From the NCBI GenBank assembly GCA_020432165.1, contig JAGQGU010000049.1, forward strand, positions 1 through 40,061: a DNA stretch of 40,061 bases, given 5' to 3'. The position numbers were made by a program, and so were the translations under genes. Origin of the DNA: Thermomicrobiales bacterium (GTDB lineage: Bacteria > Chloroflexota > Chloroflexia > Thermomicrobiales > UBA6265). A model generated the notes under the pieces. That model was not told where the DNA came from. It saw only the letters and a list, made by a program, of their open reading frames with translations, and did no database searches. Position 1 is the stretch's first letter; each line of letters starts with the position of its first letter. Below, piece after piece: positions 1 to 7,720 of this stretch.

Positions 1-2512
1 TGTTGATCGTCTTGGAGATCGCGCCACTCAGGAAGCTCTGCGCGGCCGCCATCATGAGGATGTGCCCCATGTGATGGATGAAGCGGGTGCCCTTCTTGCC
101 GCTCTTGTTGGCGGTATCGAAGACGGCGTAATGTGCCTTGGCCAGATGCGGAGCACCTTCCACCATCTGCGTACCGCAGATGACTTCGTTCGCTTCCTCG
201 ATCTGTTGGTTGCTGAATCCCAGCGCCTTCAGCAGATTGAAGCCCGGTGCGCTTGCCTGCTCCATAGTGAAGCCCAGCTTGCCGATGGCGTCCTCGCCGA
301 GTGTCCACACATTGAAGGCGAACCCAAGCTCGAAGACACCCGGCAGCGCCGCCTCGATCCTGGCGATATCGGCGTCGTCCAGACCCTTGGCCGTGAGCGA
401 TTCACGATTGATATGCGGCGCCCCATCCAGGCTCAGCGTACCGAGCACGTAGGTGAGGATGTCCTTGCGCTGGGCATCGTTGTAGCCCAGATTGCGCAAC
501 GCGGGATCAATGCTCTGATTGGCGATCTTGAAGTAACCACCACCGGCCAGCTTCTTGAACTTGACCAGGGCGAAGTCCGGCTCCACACCGGTGGTATCGC
601 AATCCATCAGCAAGCCGATGGTGCCGGTCGGGGCGAGGAGGGTGGTCTGGGCATTGCGATAGCCATGCTTCTCGCCTTCGGCGAGGGCGCGATCCCAGGA
701 TTCCTGGGCGGCGCTCAGAATATCCTGCGGTGCACTTTCGGCATCGATCGGCATCGGCAGCACGCTCAGGCCTTCGTACTCACCCTTCGGTGCGTTGTAG
801 GCGGCGCGGCGGTGATTGCGGATTACGCGCAGCATGTGCGGTGCATTCTTCTCGTATTCCGGGAAGGCGCCCAGCACACTCGCCATCTCGGCACTGGCGG
901 CATAGCTCTCGCCGGTCATCAGGGCGGTGACAGCACCCGCATAGGCGCGGCTATCCTCGCTGTCGTACGGCAGACCGAGAATCATCAGCACGGTGCCGAG
1001 ATTGGCATAGCCGAGACCGAGTGTACGGTAGTCGAAGCTGAGCCGCGCGATCTCCTCGCTGGGGAACTGCGCCATCAGCACGGATATCTCCAGCACAATC
1101 GTCCACAGACGCGTCGCATGCTGAAAACGCTGCACATCGAAGACGCCACTCTCAACATCAACGAACTTGATCAGGTTCAGGCTGGCGAGATTGCAGGCGG
1201 TGTTATCCAGGAACATGTACTCGGAGCATGGATTGCTGGCGTTGATGCGGCCGCCTTCCGGACTCGTGTGCCATTCGTTGATGGTGCTATCGAACTGCAC
1301 ACCAGGGTCAGCGCACTGCCAGGCCGCCTCGGCAATCTTTGTCCACAGATCGCGAGCGCGGATCGTCTTGTGCACACCCCCATCGGTGCGGCGGGTGAGA
1401 TTCCATTCCTTGTCATCGCGCACGGCTTCGATGAACTCGGTGCTCATGCGCACGGAATTGTTGCTGTTCTGACCGCTCACGGTGGCATAGGCCTCGCCGT
1501 TGTAGTCGTAGTTCAGCACCAGGCCGAGCTCCATCGCGCGCATCTGCTGCTCTGGCGTGAGGTGCTTAAAGCCCTCCACCATTGCGGCAACCTTCAGCTC
1601 TTCGCGGGGCTTCCAGTCGACGAAGGTCTCGATATCCGGATGATCGGCATCGAGCACGACCATCTTGGCGGCGCGACGCGTGGTACCACCGCTCTTGATG
1701 GCACCAGCGGCGCGGTCACCTACCTTAAGGAAGCTCATCAGACCGGAACTGGAGCCACCGCCACTGAGCTTTTCGCCCTCGCCACGGATTTTGCTGAAGT
1801 TGGTACCGGTACCGGAGCCATACTTGAAGATGCGCGCTTCGCGTACCCAAAGGTCCATGATGCCGCCGGGATTGACCAGATCATCCTCGATATTCTGGAT
1901 GAAGCAGGCATGCGGCTGCGGACGCGTATATGCGTCGTTGCTCTCCTGCACCTGGGTCGGATTGGCGGGATCGACGTAGTAGTGGCCCTGCGCCGGACCA
2001 GTGATATCGTACGCCCAGGCCAGACCGGTGTTGAACCACTGCGGACTGTTGGGCGCGGCCATCTGCATGGCCATCATGTACTTGAGTTCGTCCTCGAATG
2101 CCTGGGCGTCGTCCTTGCTGGCGAAGTAGCCATTGGTCTCGCCCCAGAATCGCCAGGCACCGACGAGTCGACCGATCACCTGCCTGGCGCTGCGCTCCGG
2201 ACCAAGCTGCGGTGTGCCATCTTCATTGAAGAGTTGCTTGCCCTCGGTATCGAACTGCGGCACCCCTGCCTTGCGGAAGTACTTGGAAACCATGATATCG
2301 GTGGCTACCTGGCTCCAGGCCGCCGGAATCTCGGCATCCTTCATCTCGAAGACGATGCTGCCATCCGGATTGGTGATGCGGCTGGTGCGATACGTCCATT
2401 CGATACCATCAAACGGACCCTGGCCAGCCGTGGTGAAGACGCGCTTCACTTCCAGTCCCTTGCCTGGGCCGTTGTAGATTGCCTTTGTCTTCGCTTTGGT
2501 TGCGGTTGCCAT
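1..2512 (-). CDS. nrdJ: Class II (adenosylcobalamin-dependent) ribonucleotide reductase, 3' end beyond window
   Basis: Reduces ribonucleotides to deoxyribonucleotides using coenzyme B12 to make the thiyl radical. About 837 codons are visible and the frame is still open at base 1, so the C-terminus is missing. The active-site NPCSE motif has its cysteine at about residue 429 (thiyl position) and a second cysteine 11 residues later in TACNL (about 440). An upstream cysteine at about 203 in HACF fits the redox partner. This is the spacing known for T. maritima NrdJ. The start ATG at 2512 has AGGG about 9 nt upstream and gives a Lys/Thr-rich N-terminus (MATATKAKTKAI). The frame also stays open to an ATG at 2716, a 68-codon extension judged less likely. 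An 8-bp inverted repeat lies just upstream of the start. No cobalamin riboswitch was recognised. Confidence 0.97.
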   Translation of the reverse strand, partial: MATATKAKTKAIYNGPGKGLEVKRVFTTAGQGPFDGIEWTYRTSRITNPDGSIVFEMKDAEIPAAWSQVATDIMVSKYFRKAGVPQFDTEGKQLFNEDGTPQLGPERSARQVIGRLVGAWRFWGETNGYFASKDDAQAFEDELKYMMAMQMAAPNSPQWFNTGLAWAYDITGPAQGHYYVDPANPTQVQESNDAYTRPQPHACFIQNIEDDLVNPGGIMDLWVREARIFKYGSGTGTNFSKIRGEGEKLSGGGSSSGLMSFLKVGDRAAGAIKSGGTTRRAAKMVVLDADHPDIETFVDWKPREELKVAAMVEGFKHLTPEQQMRAMELGLVLNYDYNGEAYATVSGQNSNNSVRMSTEFIEAVRDDKEWNLTRRTDGGVHKTIRARDLWTKIAEAAWQCADPGVQFDSTINEWHTSPEGGRINASNPCSEYMFLDNTACNLASLNLIKFVDVESGVFDVQRFQHATRLWTIVLEISVLMAQFPSEEIARLSFDYRTLGLGYANLGTVLMILGLPYDSEDSRAYAGAVTALMTGESYAASAEMASVLGAFPEYEKNAPHMLRVIRNHRRAAYNAPKGEYEGLSVLPMPIDAESAPQDILSAAQESWDRALAEGEKHGYRNAQTTLLAPTGTIGLLMDCDTTGVEPDFALVKFKKLAGGGYFKIANQSIDPALRNLGYNDAQRKDILTYVLGTLSLDGAPHINRESLTAKGLDDADIARIEAALPGVFELGFAFNVWTLGEDAIGKLGFTMEQASAPGFNLLKALGFSNQQIEEANEVICGTQMVEGAPHLAKAHYAVFDTANKSGKKGTRFIHHMGHILMMAAAQSFLSGAISKTIN

Positions 2513-2993
2513 GGTGATAATCCCTGTGACCGATATGATCGCGACTGAACTCGCGATCTCCCCTTTGAGAAAACCAGAGCCGCCCATACGGCTCGGCGCT
2601 GCGAACAGCGTGCCACCAACCTGTGTGGCGATATGTACGATGCCGGCGGACAGGAGTGCCAGATCCCATGCGCAAGCGAGCAGGTAATGTAACCCGCGGG
2701 CGTAGCGTTTACGCATACGTACGGAGATAAACGGATGATACCACAAGATATAGTGGTGCTTCTTCATCGAAGCCCGATATGTGGTACCTCACCGGATTCC
2801 CATTGTGACGAGTCGGTGACTGAAATGCAAGCGAATTGTGAACATTTCCACAGGGTCACGGAGCGGGAGAGTGGATGGTTTGACTGCTTTGGAATGTTTC
2901 ACCGCAAGGGCGCGGGGAAACGGACGTACGCTATGTCCGTACGTAAACGATTGTCCATTCGCAATTGGTGACGTGGTGGCAAGAGGGACGGAA
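2513..2993. other. Intergenic region between nrdJ and a PPOX-fold gene
   Basis: This 481-base stretch holds the upstream region of nrdJ and the 3' flank of the PPOX gene at 2994-3410. It contains the hairpin at 2537-2558, a TACGTAC-containing stretch at 2714-2723, an ACCAC/GTGGT inverted repeat at about 2740-2757 and a CGGAC/GTCCG inverted repeat with ACGTACG sequences at 2921-2944. Short open frames occur but none has a ribosome-binding site and a protein-like composition that I trust. No RNA gene was recognised. Confidence 0.6.
2537..2558 (-). promoter_or_regulatory. Inverted repeat (hairpin) in the nrdJ leader
   Basis: Perfect 8-bp arms GATCGCGA / TCGCGATC separated by 6 nt lie 25 nt upstream of the nrdJ ATG, close to its ribosome-binding site. 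It could be a protein operator or an mRNA hairpin affecting translation. It does not match the NrdR-box pattern known to me. Function is inferred only from position. Confidence 0.45.
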
Positions 2994-3410
2994 TCAAGAT
3001 ACGTTGTACTCGAGGATCGCAGGTGTACCCGTGGTGACGGAGTATTGTCGGACCCATGCAGGTTGAACAGCCAAAAGTACAAGATCGGACTCAGGTTTGG
3101 AAATACCGCTGGTTGGGTTGGCGGCAAGCCATGCATCCAAGCAGGCGGCAAGATCATCTTCGACTGGAATACGGGCGTCGCCTTCAACCTGAAGAGAGGT
3201 GGTGTCGCCATCGGTGAAAACGACGGCAATCCGGGAATGCTGATGAAGATTGCGCAGCGTGCGTCCATCACTCTTGGCGCAGAAGAGGACTTCTCCAGTA
3301 TCCGTTGCGGCCATCCCAATGAGAGCAGCGGAAGGATTGCCATCCGACTGAATGGTCGCGACCACTCCGAGAGGAAAAGCATTGATAAAGGTGATGTGAT
3401 CCAGCTGCAT
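2994..3410 (-). CDS. PPOX-fold (pyridoxamine 5'-phosphate oxidase-like) flavin-binding family protein
   Basis: A 138-aa protein with the split beta-barrel pattern of the PNPOx-like FMN/F420-binding superfamily: an N-terminal strand with LGVVATI, then GNPSAALIGM, a middle VLFCAKSDGRTLRNL segment and IAVVFTDGD. Members bind FMN, F420 or heme; the ligand and reaction cannot be read from sequence. The ATG at 3410 begins MQLDHITFINAF. It is divergent from the exported protein at 3665, and the shared intergenic region carries repeated AGTATGATTT boxes that probably control one or both genes. It is unlike the three tandem PPOX genes at 31051-32584 in length and sequence. Confidence 0.8.
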   Translation of the reverse strand: MQLDHITFINAFPLGVVATIQSDGNPSAALIGMAATDTGEVLFCAKSDGRTLRNLHQHSRIAVVFTDGDTTSLQVEGDARIPVEDDLAACLDAWLAANPTSGISKPESDLVLLAVQPAWVRQYSVTTGTPAILEYNVS

Positions 3411-3462
3411 AGATCAATGGATCCTGTATCGACCACCCTGGTCGCTACCCGACGACGTACCG

Positions 3463-3524
3463 TAAGTATGATTTTCGAGACTAACGAAAACCTAAGTATG
3501 ATTTCATACCCAAAATCATACTAA
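3463..3524. promoter_or_regulatory. Operator-like cluster of AGTATGATTT boxes
   Basis: The sequence TAAGTATGATTT occurs at 3463-3474 and again at 3493-3504, exactly 30 bp apart. An inverted copy AAATCATACT at 3513-3522 pairs with the second box across 8 nt. Between the direct repeats lies a TTTTCG/CGAAAA inverted repeat (3472-3477 and 3485-3490). Box 2 also overlaps a shorter palindrome, GTATGA-TT-TCATAC (3496-3509). The three-helical-turn spacing, in a region between divergent genes, suggests binding sites for a dimeric regulator that is not encoded next to it. Confidence 0.6.
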
Positions 3525-3664
3525 CTATATTGACCTCGCCAACGGCATCTCACCCTACCAGAGAATGGGTAATTCCTGCCGATGCCCATCTCACGCGCGC
3601 CCGCGATACTGGAGTCACGAACATCTCTGGTTCGCTCGTATCTGATATCGCCAGGAAGCACATT

Positions 3665-4396
3665 ATGAACCGACGTACATTTGTCACCGCATCTGTCGCC
3701 ATTGTTGCACTGGGTTCATCTCCCGGGCGGATCGCTGCGCAAGAGACCGCACCTGTCGAAGCGACATGGGACAGTGCCAGTCAACTCTTCGGTAATGCCT
3801 GGGATCTGCTCCCGCACGCAGAGGAAGGCAAGGCGGAACTGCTGAGCACCATCATTTCGCCGGAGGGGTCATCATTCGGTTTCACGCAACTCTTCGGGTT
3901 GATTCACAACAATTCGGATAATGAAACTGGACTGACGGCACTGGGATACAACGGCGGCGATCTCCTGCCTCTATCCTCCACCTACCAATCCATCATCGCG
4001 CCGCATGGATATGCGCTGATGACTGTATCTACTACGGTCGATTTCTCCGCCGCCACCGAACCCCTCACGCTTGCCGCCACGTTCGGCACCGTTGATGAGG
4101 TGAAATCGCTCTACACATACTCTGCCAATGTGCCGCTTGGCATTGATACTGCAGAGTTCACCGATGAAGGTATCCACACCACGTTGACGAATACCACGGA
4201 GACCGATGTCGTTGAAGCGGGTATGAGTGGCCTGGTTATGTGGTTCGACGATCAGGGCATACCGATCAATGTCACTACACTTGGCAGTCTGGATGGGCTC
4301 AAGGCTGGAGCAACATATGAATCCGAGAACTACATCTTCACGGATTTCGATGTCGCTGCACCATTCCTGATCGGATACTACGGCCTCACCGGATAG
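3665..4396 (+). CDS. Tat-exported protein of unknown function
   Basis: I do not recognise the mature domain. The open frame extends upstream to 3530, but the ATG at 3665 has AGGAAG 6 nt upstream and begins a classical leader: MNRRTFVTAS, a hydrophobic stretch, then a likely cleavage site near RIAAQE. The twin arginine (RRTF) suggests Tat export. The remaining about 215 residues are acidic, rich in Thr/Ser/Gly, contain no cysteine and look like all-beta secretory material, with SSTYQSIIAPHGYALM in the middle and YENYIFTDF-like strands near the end. It diverges from the PPOX gene and precedes the substrate-binding protein by 128 nt, with a separate palindrome between them, so it is probably transcribed alone. 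Confidence 0.75.
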   Translation: MNRRTFVTASVAIVALGSSPGRIAAQETAPVEATWDSASQLFGNAWDLLPHAEEGKAELLSTIISPEGSSFGFTQLFGLIHNNSDNETGLTALGYNGGDLLPLSSTYQSIIAPHGYALMTVSTTVDFSAATEPLTLAATFGTVDEVKSLYTYSANVPLGIDTAEFTDEGIHTTLTNTTETDVVEAGMSGLVMWFDDQGIPINVTTLGSLDGLKAGATYESENYIFTDFDVAAPFLIGYYGLTG

Positions 4397-4471
4397 CATC
4401 CCCGTCTGGTCCAGGAATCGAGCTTCGATAGAATCCGTACCTTCCAACTAGGATATACTCACACCAACAGA

Positions 4472-4488
4472 CTTCACACTGTGTGAAG
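4472..4488. promoter_or_regulatory. Perfect palindrome upstream of substrate-binding protein gene
   Basis: CTTCACAC-t-GTGTGAAG is a perfect 8-1-8 palindrome 36 nt before the ATG at 4525. A TATACT hexamer at 4454-4459 could be the -10 element, placing the palindrome just after the transcription start, as expected for a repressor site. It does not resemble Fur or DtxR/IdeR boxes as I know them. Confidence 0.55.
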
Positions 4489-4524
4489 CCCATCACAATC
4501 ACTACCTAAAGGAAGAGTCACGCC

Positions 4525-5520
4525 ATGATTTCACGTCGCTCCTTCTCCAAGTCCGCTTTGGCTACGGGTGCGCTCCTCGCGGTTGCGCCGAAGTTTGCCG
4601 GTGCCCAGGCGACTCCGGAGGCCGATGCCTTCCCGGTTACCATCGAGCACGCGCTCGGTAGCACCACCATCGAATCGCAGCCTTTGCGGGTCGTTACCGT
4701 CGGTTGGTCCGCGGACGATGCCCTGGTCGCGCTCGGCACGGTGCCCGTGCAATCGCCATTGCAGTCCTATGGTGGTGACGAGAATGGCCTTCTCCCGTGG
4801 TTGACCGCTGCCATCGGCGATCGCCCGCTGCCAGCCACGCGTGATGACAGCGCCGCCCTTAATATCGAGGAGATCGTCGCAGCTGAACCCGATCTGATCT
4901 TTGCCCCATACTCCGGCATCAGCCAGGAGGAGTACGATCAGCTCTCCGCGTTTGCCCCCACTATTGCGTACCCGGAAATCGCCTGGACCAATAGCTGGCA
5001 GGGCGTTACCCGCACCGCCGGTCAGGCACTCGGCATCCCCGCCGCCGCCGAGCAACTCATCGCCGATACCGAGGCGTATGTAGCCGAGCAGGCCGCTGCA
5101 TATCCGGCAATTGCCGGGAAGTCCTTCCTCTTTGGCACGGTCTTCGATGGCTTCTCCGTCTACATTGAGGAAGATGCCCGCAGCCAGTTCCTGATGTCGT
5201 TGGGTATGGTTCCGAGCGATTTCGTGAAGAGCCTCGAGCCGGATTCCGATACCTCGTTCTATGTCTCCATCAGTCTCGAGAGCGCCAACGAACTCGTCGC
5301 CGATATCGTGCTGATGTGGTTCGGATCACAGGAGGAATACGAGGCCGCCGTAACCGAATCGCACCTCGATCTCATCCCTGGTTTCGATGAAGGGCGCTTC
5401 GTGCCCGTCGTCGGGCAGGATCTGGTGATGGCAACTTCTGCCTGGAGCACTCTCAGCATTGGCTATGCTCTGGATGCCTTCCTGCCGCTGCTGGATGCCG
5501 CTGCCCAGAACGTCGGATAG
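4525..5520 (+). CDS. Iron-siderophore-type ABC transporter substrate-binding protein (orphan)
   Basis: A 331-aa member of the FecB/FepB (Peripla_BP_2) class, binding ferric siderophore, haem or a related chelate outside the membrane. The leader begins MISRRSFSKSAL with a twin-arginine motif (Tat), followed by a hydrophobic stretch and a probable cut near FAGAQA. There is no lipobox cysteine. The family pattern is visible: RVVTVGWSADDALVALGTVP near residue 55, then ALNIEEIVAAEPDLIFAPYS near 110, and TAGQALGIPAAAEQLI near 165. An AGGAAG ribosome-binding site precedes the ATG. No permease or ATPase gene follows: the next gene is on the other strand. Its membrane partners must be encoded elsewhere. 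Confidence 0.85.
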   Translation: MISRRSFSKSALATGALLAVAPKFAGAQATPEADAFPVTIEHALGSTTIESQPLRVVTVGWSADDALVALGTVPVQSPLQSYGGDENGLLPWLTAAIGDRPLPATRDDSAALNIEEIVAAEPDLIFAPYSGISQEEYDQLSAFAPTIAYPEIAWTNSWQGVTRTAGQALGIPAAAEQLIADTEAYVAEQAAAYPAIAGKSFLFGTVFDGFSVYIEEDARSQFLMSLGMVPSDFVKSLEPDSDTSFYVSISLESANELVADIVLMWFGSQEEYEAAVTESHLDLIPGFDEGRFVPVVGQDLVMATSAWSTLSIGYALDAFLPLLDAAAQNVG

Positions 5521-5521
5521 A

Positions 5522-5546
5522 GTCAGGGAGCCATTGGCTTCCTGAC
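5522..5546 (+). terminator. Hairpin directly after the substrate-binding protein stop codon
   Basis: The arms GTCAGGGAGCC and GGCTTCCTGAC pair (one G-U) around a 3-nt loop, beginning 2 nt after the TAG stop. There is no T tract, so it may protect the mRNA 3' end or terminate together with the larger hairpin that follows. Confidence 0.5.
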
Positions 5547-5566
5547 GAAAGGTCGTTCGAAGTCTT

Positions 5567-5615
5567 GGTGGAGGGGCAGTACAAAGCGGCGAAAGCCCTT
5601 TCCTGCCCCTCCACC
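5567..5615. terminator. Long hairpin between convergent genes
   Basis: Perfect 13-bp arms GGTGGAGGGGCAG (5567-5579) and CTGCCCCTCCACC (5603-5615) enclose an inner stem with a GAAA tetraloop. The element sits between the plus-strand substrate-binding protein gene and the minus-strand HAD gene ending at 5644, where a bidirectional terminator is expected. A T/A run at 5641-5645 lies some distance away. Confidence 0.7.
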
Positions 5616-5643
5616 AGTCCAGGTGACTAACGACTCTGTCTTT

Positions 5644-6354
5644 TTAGCTTCCTGCCACCGACGCATCCATCGCGTCAGCAAATGACTTCATATCGGGGAA
5701 CTCGTAATCCGGGGTCACATCCAGCATCGGACCGCTCGCTCCTTCGCCCTCCATGCCATTGCGACGGTTGATCCATGCGGTTGTCCAACCACATGCTTTC
5801 CCGGGCACGTGATCGTGAAAGAGGCTCTGGGCGACATGTAGATGCTCGTCATGGCTGTAACCATGCTCAGCCAGCCATGTATTCAACGCCTCGAAGTTCT
5901 TCAGACTTGGCTTGTAGCTACCGATATCCTCGGCCAGCAGAACTCCGTCGAACGGATCACCCAGCTGAGCGCTACTGCCAGCAAAGCTCTGTCGATCAGT
6001 GTTGCTCAGCACAACCAATGTGCAATGTTGCTTCAATCGTGCGAGCGCATCCACAGAATCCGGGAAGGGTGGCCAGGTGCCGACGGAGTGGCCAATCGCG
6101 GTAGCCTGTTCCATGCTGATCGGTCGGCCGATTTCGTCTGCCATGGCCTTTGCGGCCTGCGCGACCACCTGGCGATAGGGTGCGGTCGGATCCTCGTGTT
6201 CAATGCGTGCCTCGTGCACCGCGTATTTACCGAGGAGCTCTTCAGGGTCGATATCGGGCGCGATCATCTGGATCTGGGCCTTGAGGCCACTGTCCCAATC
6301 GATGAGCGTGCCATAGCAATCAAAGCTCAATACCTTGAACTTACGTAGTTCCAT
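5644..6354 (-). CDS. HAD-superfamily hydrolase, haloacid dehalogenase type II-like
   Basis: A cytoplasmic 236-aa phosphatase or dehalogenase-like enzyme. Motif I is FDCYGTLIDWD (nucleophile Asp near residue 10) in the DxYGT form of the type II haloacid dehalogenase subfamily. Motif II is VVLSNTD, the motif III lysine is in SYKPSL, and the last motif is HVAQSLFHDHVPGKACG. The ATG at 6354 has GGGAGG upstream; the frame extends to 6381 but has no better start. It overlaps the 3' end of the ABM gene by 14 nt, so it is the last gene of a prs-ABM-HAD operon. Physiological substrate unknown; dehalogenation is only one possibility. Confidence 0.85.
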   Translation of the reverse strand: MELRKFKVLSFDCYGTLIDWDSGLKAQIQMIAPDIDPEELLGKYAVHEARIEHEDPTAPYRQVVAQAAKAMADEIGRPISMEQATAIGHSVGTWPPFPDSVDALARLKQHCTLVVLSNTDRQSFAGSSAQLGDPFDGVLLAEDIGSYKPSLKNFEALNTWLAEHGYSHDEHLHVAQSLFHDHVPGKACGWTTAWINRRNGMEGEGASGPMLDVTPDYEFPDMKSFADAMDASVAGS

Positions 6355-6658
6355 AGTTTCCCTCCCAGTCAATGGCCTCATAGTGTTCTACCACCGGGAA
6401 GGGATCGTAAAAGTGATGCAGAAGCGCCTTCCAGGATTGGTACTCCGCGGATCCGCGGAAACCCTCCGTGTGATCGGCTAACGTCTCCCATTCCACCAGC
6501 AGCAGGTACTGGTTCGGCACTTCAATGCATCGTTGCAGATCGTGGCGAATATAGCCATGCATACTGCTGATAATCTTTTGTGCCTGTGCAAACGCCGCCT
6601 GAAACTCCGCTTCCTGGCCCGGGATCACCGGTAGCACCGCAACTTCCAAAATACTCAT
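6341..6658 (-). CDS. Antibiotic biosynthesis monooxygenase (ABM) domain protein
   Basis: A 105-aa ferredoxin-fold protein of the ABM/quinol monooxygenase superfamily. Typical elements are the first strand ILEVAVLPVIPGQEAEFQAAF, a central GYIRHDLQRC strand, YLLLVEWETLADH and the C-terminal FYDPFPVVEHYE. The start ATG at 6658 has GGAG 7 nt upstream and lies 2 nt after the prs stop codon; an earlier start inside prs is less likely. Members range from small oxygenases to heme-degrading enzymes and EthD-like proteins, so no reaction can be assigned. Its sandwiching between prs and a HAD phosphatase implies co-expression with nucleotide or sugar-phosphate functions. Confidence 0.82.
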   Translation of the reverse strand: MSILEVAVLPVIPGQEAEFQAAFAQAQKIISSMHGYIRHDLQRCIEVPNQYLLLVEWETLADHTEGFRGSAEYQSWKALLHHFYDPFPVVEHYEAIDWEGNYGTT

Positions 6659-6660
6659 AC

Positions 6661-7608
6661 CTAGACTCCGTGGACGAAGAGTTGGCTCACGCTCTCCCCG
6701 CAATGGATATTGTGGATGGCGTTCGCCAGCAACGGCGCAATGCTGAGCACCGTCATATTTGGCAGCATCTTTTCCGGCGCCAACGGTACCGTGTTGGTGG
6801 TGACAATCTCGTCGATCAATTCACAATCGCGGAAACGTTCGATCGCTGACCCGCTGAAGAGTCCATGCGTACAGGCCACGCTGATCCGCCGTCCTCCTTG
6901 CTCTTTGATCTTTTCGACGATCTCGATCATGCTGCCGCCGGTCGCGATCTCATCGTCCAGCACAATCGCATCCTTGCCGGCGACATCGCCAACGATCATA
7001 TCGACTTTTACCTTGTCGTCCGCCATTCGCCGCTTGCTCCCCGCGGCCACGGGCAAGCCGAGCAATCCAGCGAAGTTCGTCGCCTGTTTGGCATTACCGA
7101 GATCCGGTGAGACAACCACTGCATTGCTGATATCGGTACTGCGGAAATGATCGGCAATTACATTGAGCGCATTCAGGTGATCTGTGGGAACGCTGAAAAA
7201 GCCGTGAACTTGCGGGGAGTGGAGCGCCATAGTGAGAACGCGATTCGCACCCGCAGTTTGAATCAAATCGGCAACCAGCCGACCGCCGATGCTGATACGT
7301 GGTGCATCTTTCTTGTCGCTACGAGCATAGCTGTAGTGAGGAATCACCGCGGTGATGCGGGCAGCGCTGGCACCACGGGCGGCATCCAGCATCAGCAGAA
7401 GCTCCATCGTGTTTTCCTGCACCGGTGGTACCAGGGGCTGGATGATAAAGACATCTTCCTCCCGACAATTTGCCTGGAGTTGCGTTTGCAGGCAGTCATT
7501 GCTGAAGCGCATCAACATAGCCGGGGAGAGGGGAGTATCCAGCTGTTGGCAAATCTCCTCCGCCAATGCCTGATGGGCGCTCCCTGAGAAAATCGTGATT
7601 CCGCGCAT
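6661..7608 (-). CDS. prs: Ribose-phosphate pyrophosphokinase (PRPP synthase), divergent
   Basis: Makes PRPP from ribose 5-phosphate and ATP for purine, pyrimidine, His and Trp synthesis. The 315-aa length is normal. The ATP-binding/dimer segment HYSYARSDKKDAPRISIGG and LHSPQVHGFF correspond to the usual YARQDRK and DLHAxQIQGFF. The catalytic flexible loop carries AGSKRR, and the PRPP loop is DDEIATGGS near residue 218, where most enzymes have DDMIDTGGT. The SPDLGNAKQA segment is also altered from the usual SPDVGGVxRA. It is thus a divergent paralogue or a lineage variant. The ATG at 7608 has GGAGG 5 nt upstream. It heads a tight operon with the ABM and HAD genes. Confidence 0.92.
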   Translation of the reverse strand: MRGITIFSGSAHQALAEEICQQLDTPLSPAMLMRFSNDCLQTQLQANCREEDVFIIQPLVPPVQENTMELLLMLDAARGASAARITAVIPHYSYARSDKKDAPRISIGGRLVADLIQTAGANRVLTMALHSPQVHGFFSVPTDHLNALNVIADHFRSTDISNAVVVSPDLGNAKQATNFAGLLGLPVAAGSKRRMADDKVKVDMIVGDVAGKDAIVLDDEIATGGSMIEIVEKIKEQGGRRISVACTHGLFSGSAIERFRDCELIDEIVTTNTVPLAPEKMLPNMTVLSIAPLLANAIHNIHCGESVSQLFVHGV

Positions 7609-7674
7609 GATGCCTCCGACGAATGCTTAATCAACCTTGATGATGATCGTACCGGAAATTCGTGGTGCAGCACA

Positions 7675-7704
7675 CACCCTCGCCTGGCGAACCAAACGAG
7701 GGTG
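7675..7704 (-). terminator. Hairpin downstream of the nuclease-like surface protein gene
   Basis: The arms CACCCTCG (7675-7682) and CGAGGGTG (7697-7704) with a 14-nt loop start about 17 nt beyond the stop codon of the minus-strand gene 7721-9886 and lie before prs. No clear T tract follows. Confidence 0.5.
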
Positions 7705-7720
7705 GAGCGAATCTATGCTG

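Noticed and set aside
62-2548. Very long plus-strand open frame (828 codons) opposite nrdJ
   Set aside because: It is the antisense of nrdJ, with compositional runs typical of a shadow frame and no recognisable domain. The minus strand encodes a complete set of class II reductase motifs.
2513-2740. Cobalamin riboswitch upstream of nrdJ
   Set aside because: A B12-dependent enzyme makes it plausible, but the conserved B12-box core (GCCACTG) was not found on the minus strand by eye.
2735-2971. 78-codon plus-strand frame in the nrdJ-PPOX gap
   Set aside because: No ribosome-binding site, odd composition (many Cys, Ser and His) and overlap with inverted repeats; not credible as a gene.
3530-3664. 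N-terminal extension of the exported protein to an upstream ATG
   Set aside because: The ATG at 3665 has a strong AGGAAG site and starts a normal Tat leader, which would be buried in an extended protein.
5567-5615. Attachment site or insertion-sequence end
   Set aside because: The 13-bp inverted arms could suggest a mobile-element terminus, but there is no transposase or direct repeat, and the position between convergent genes fits a terminator.
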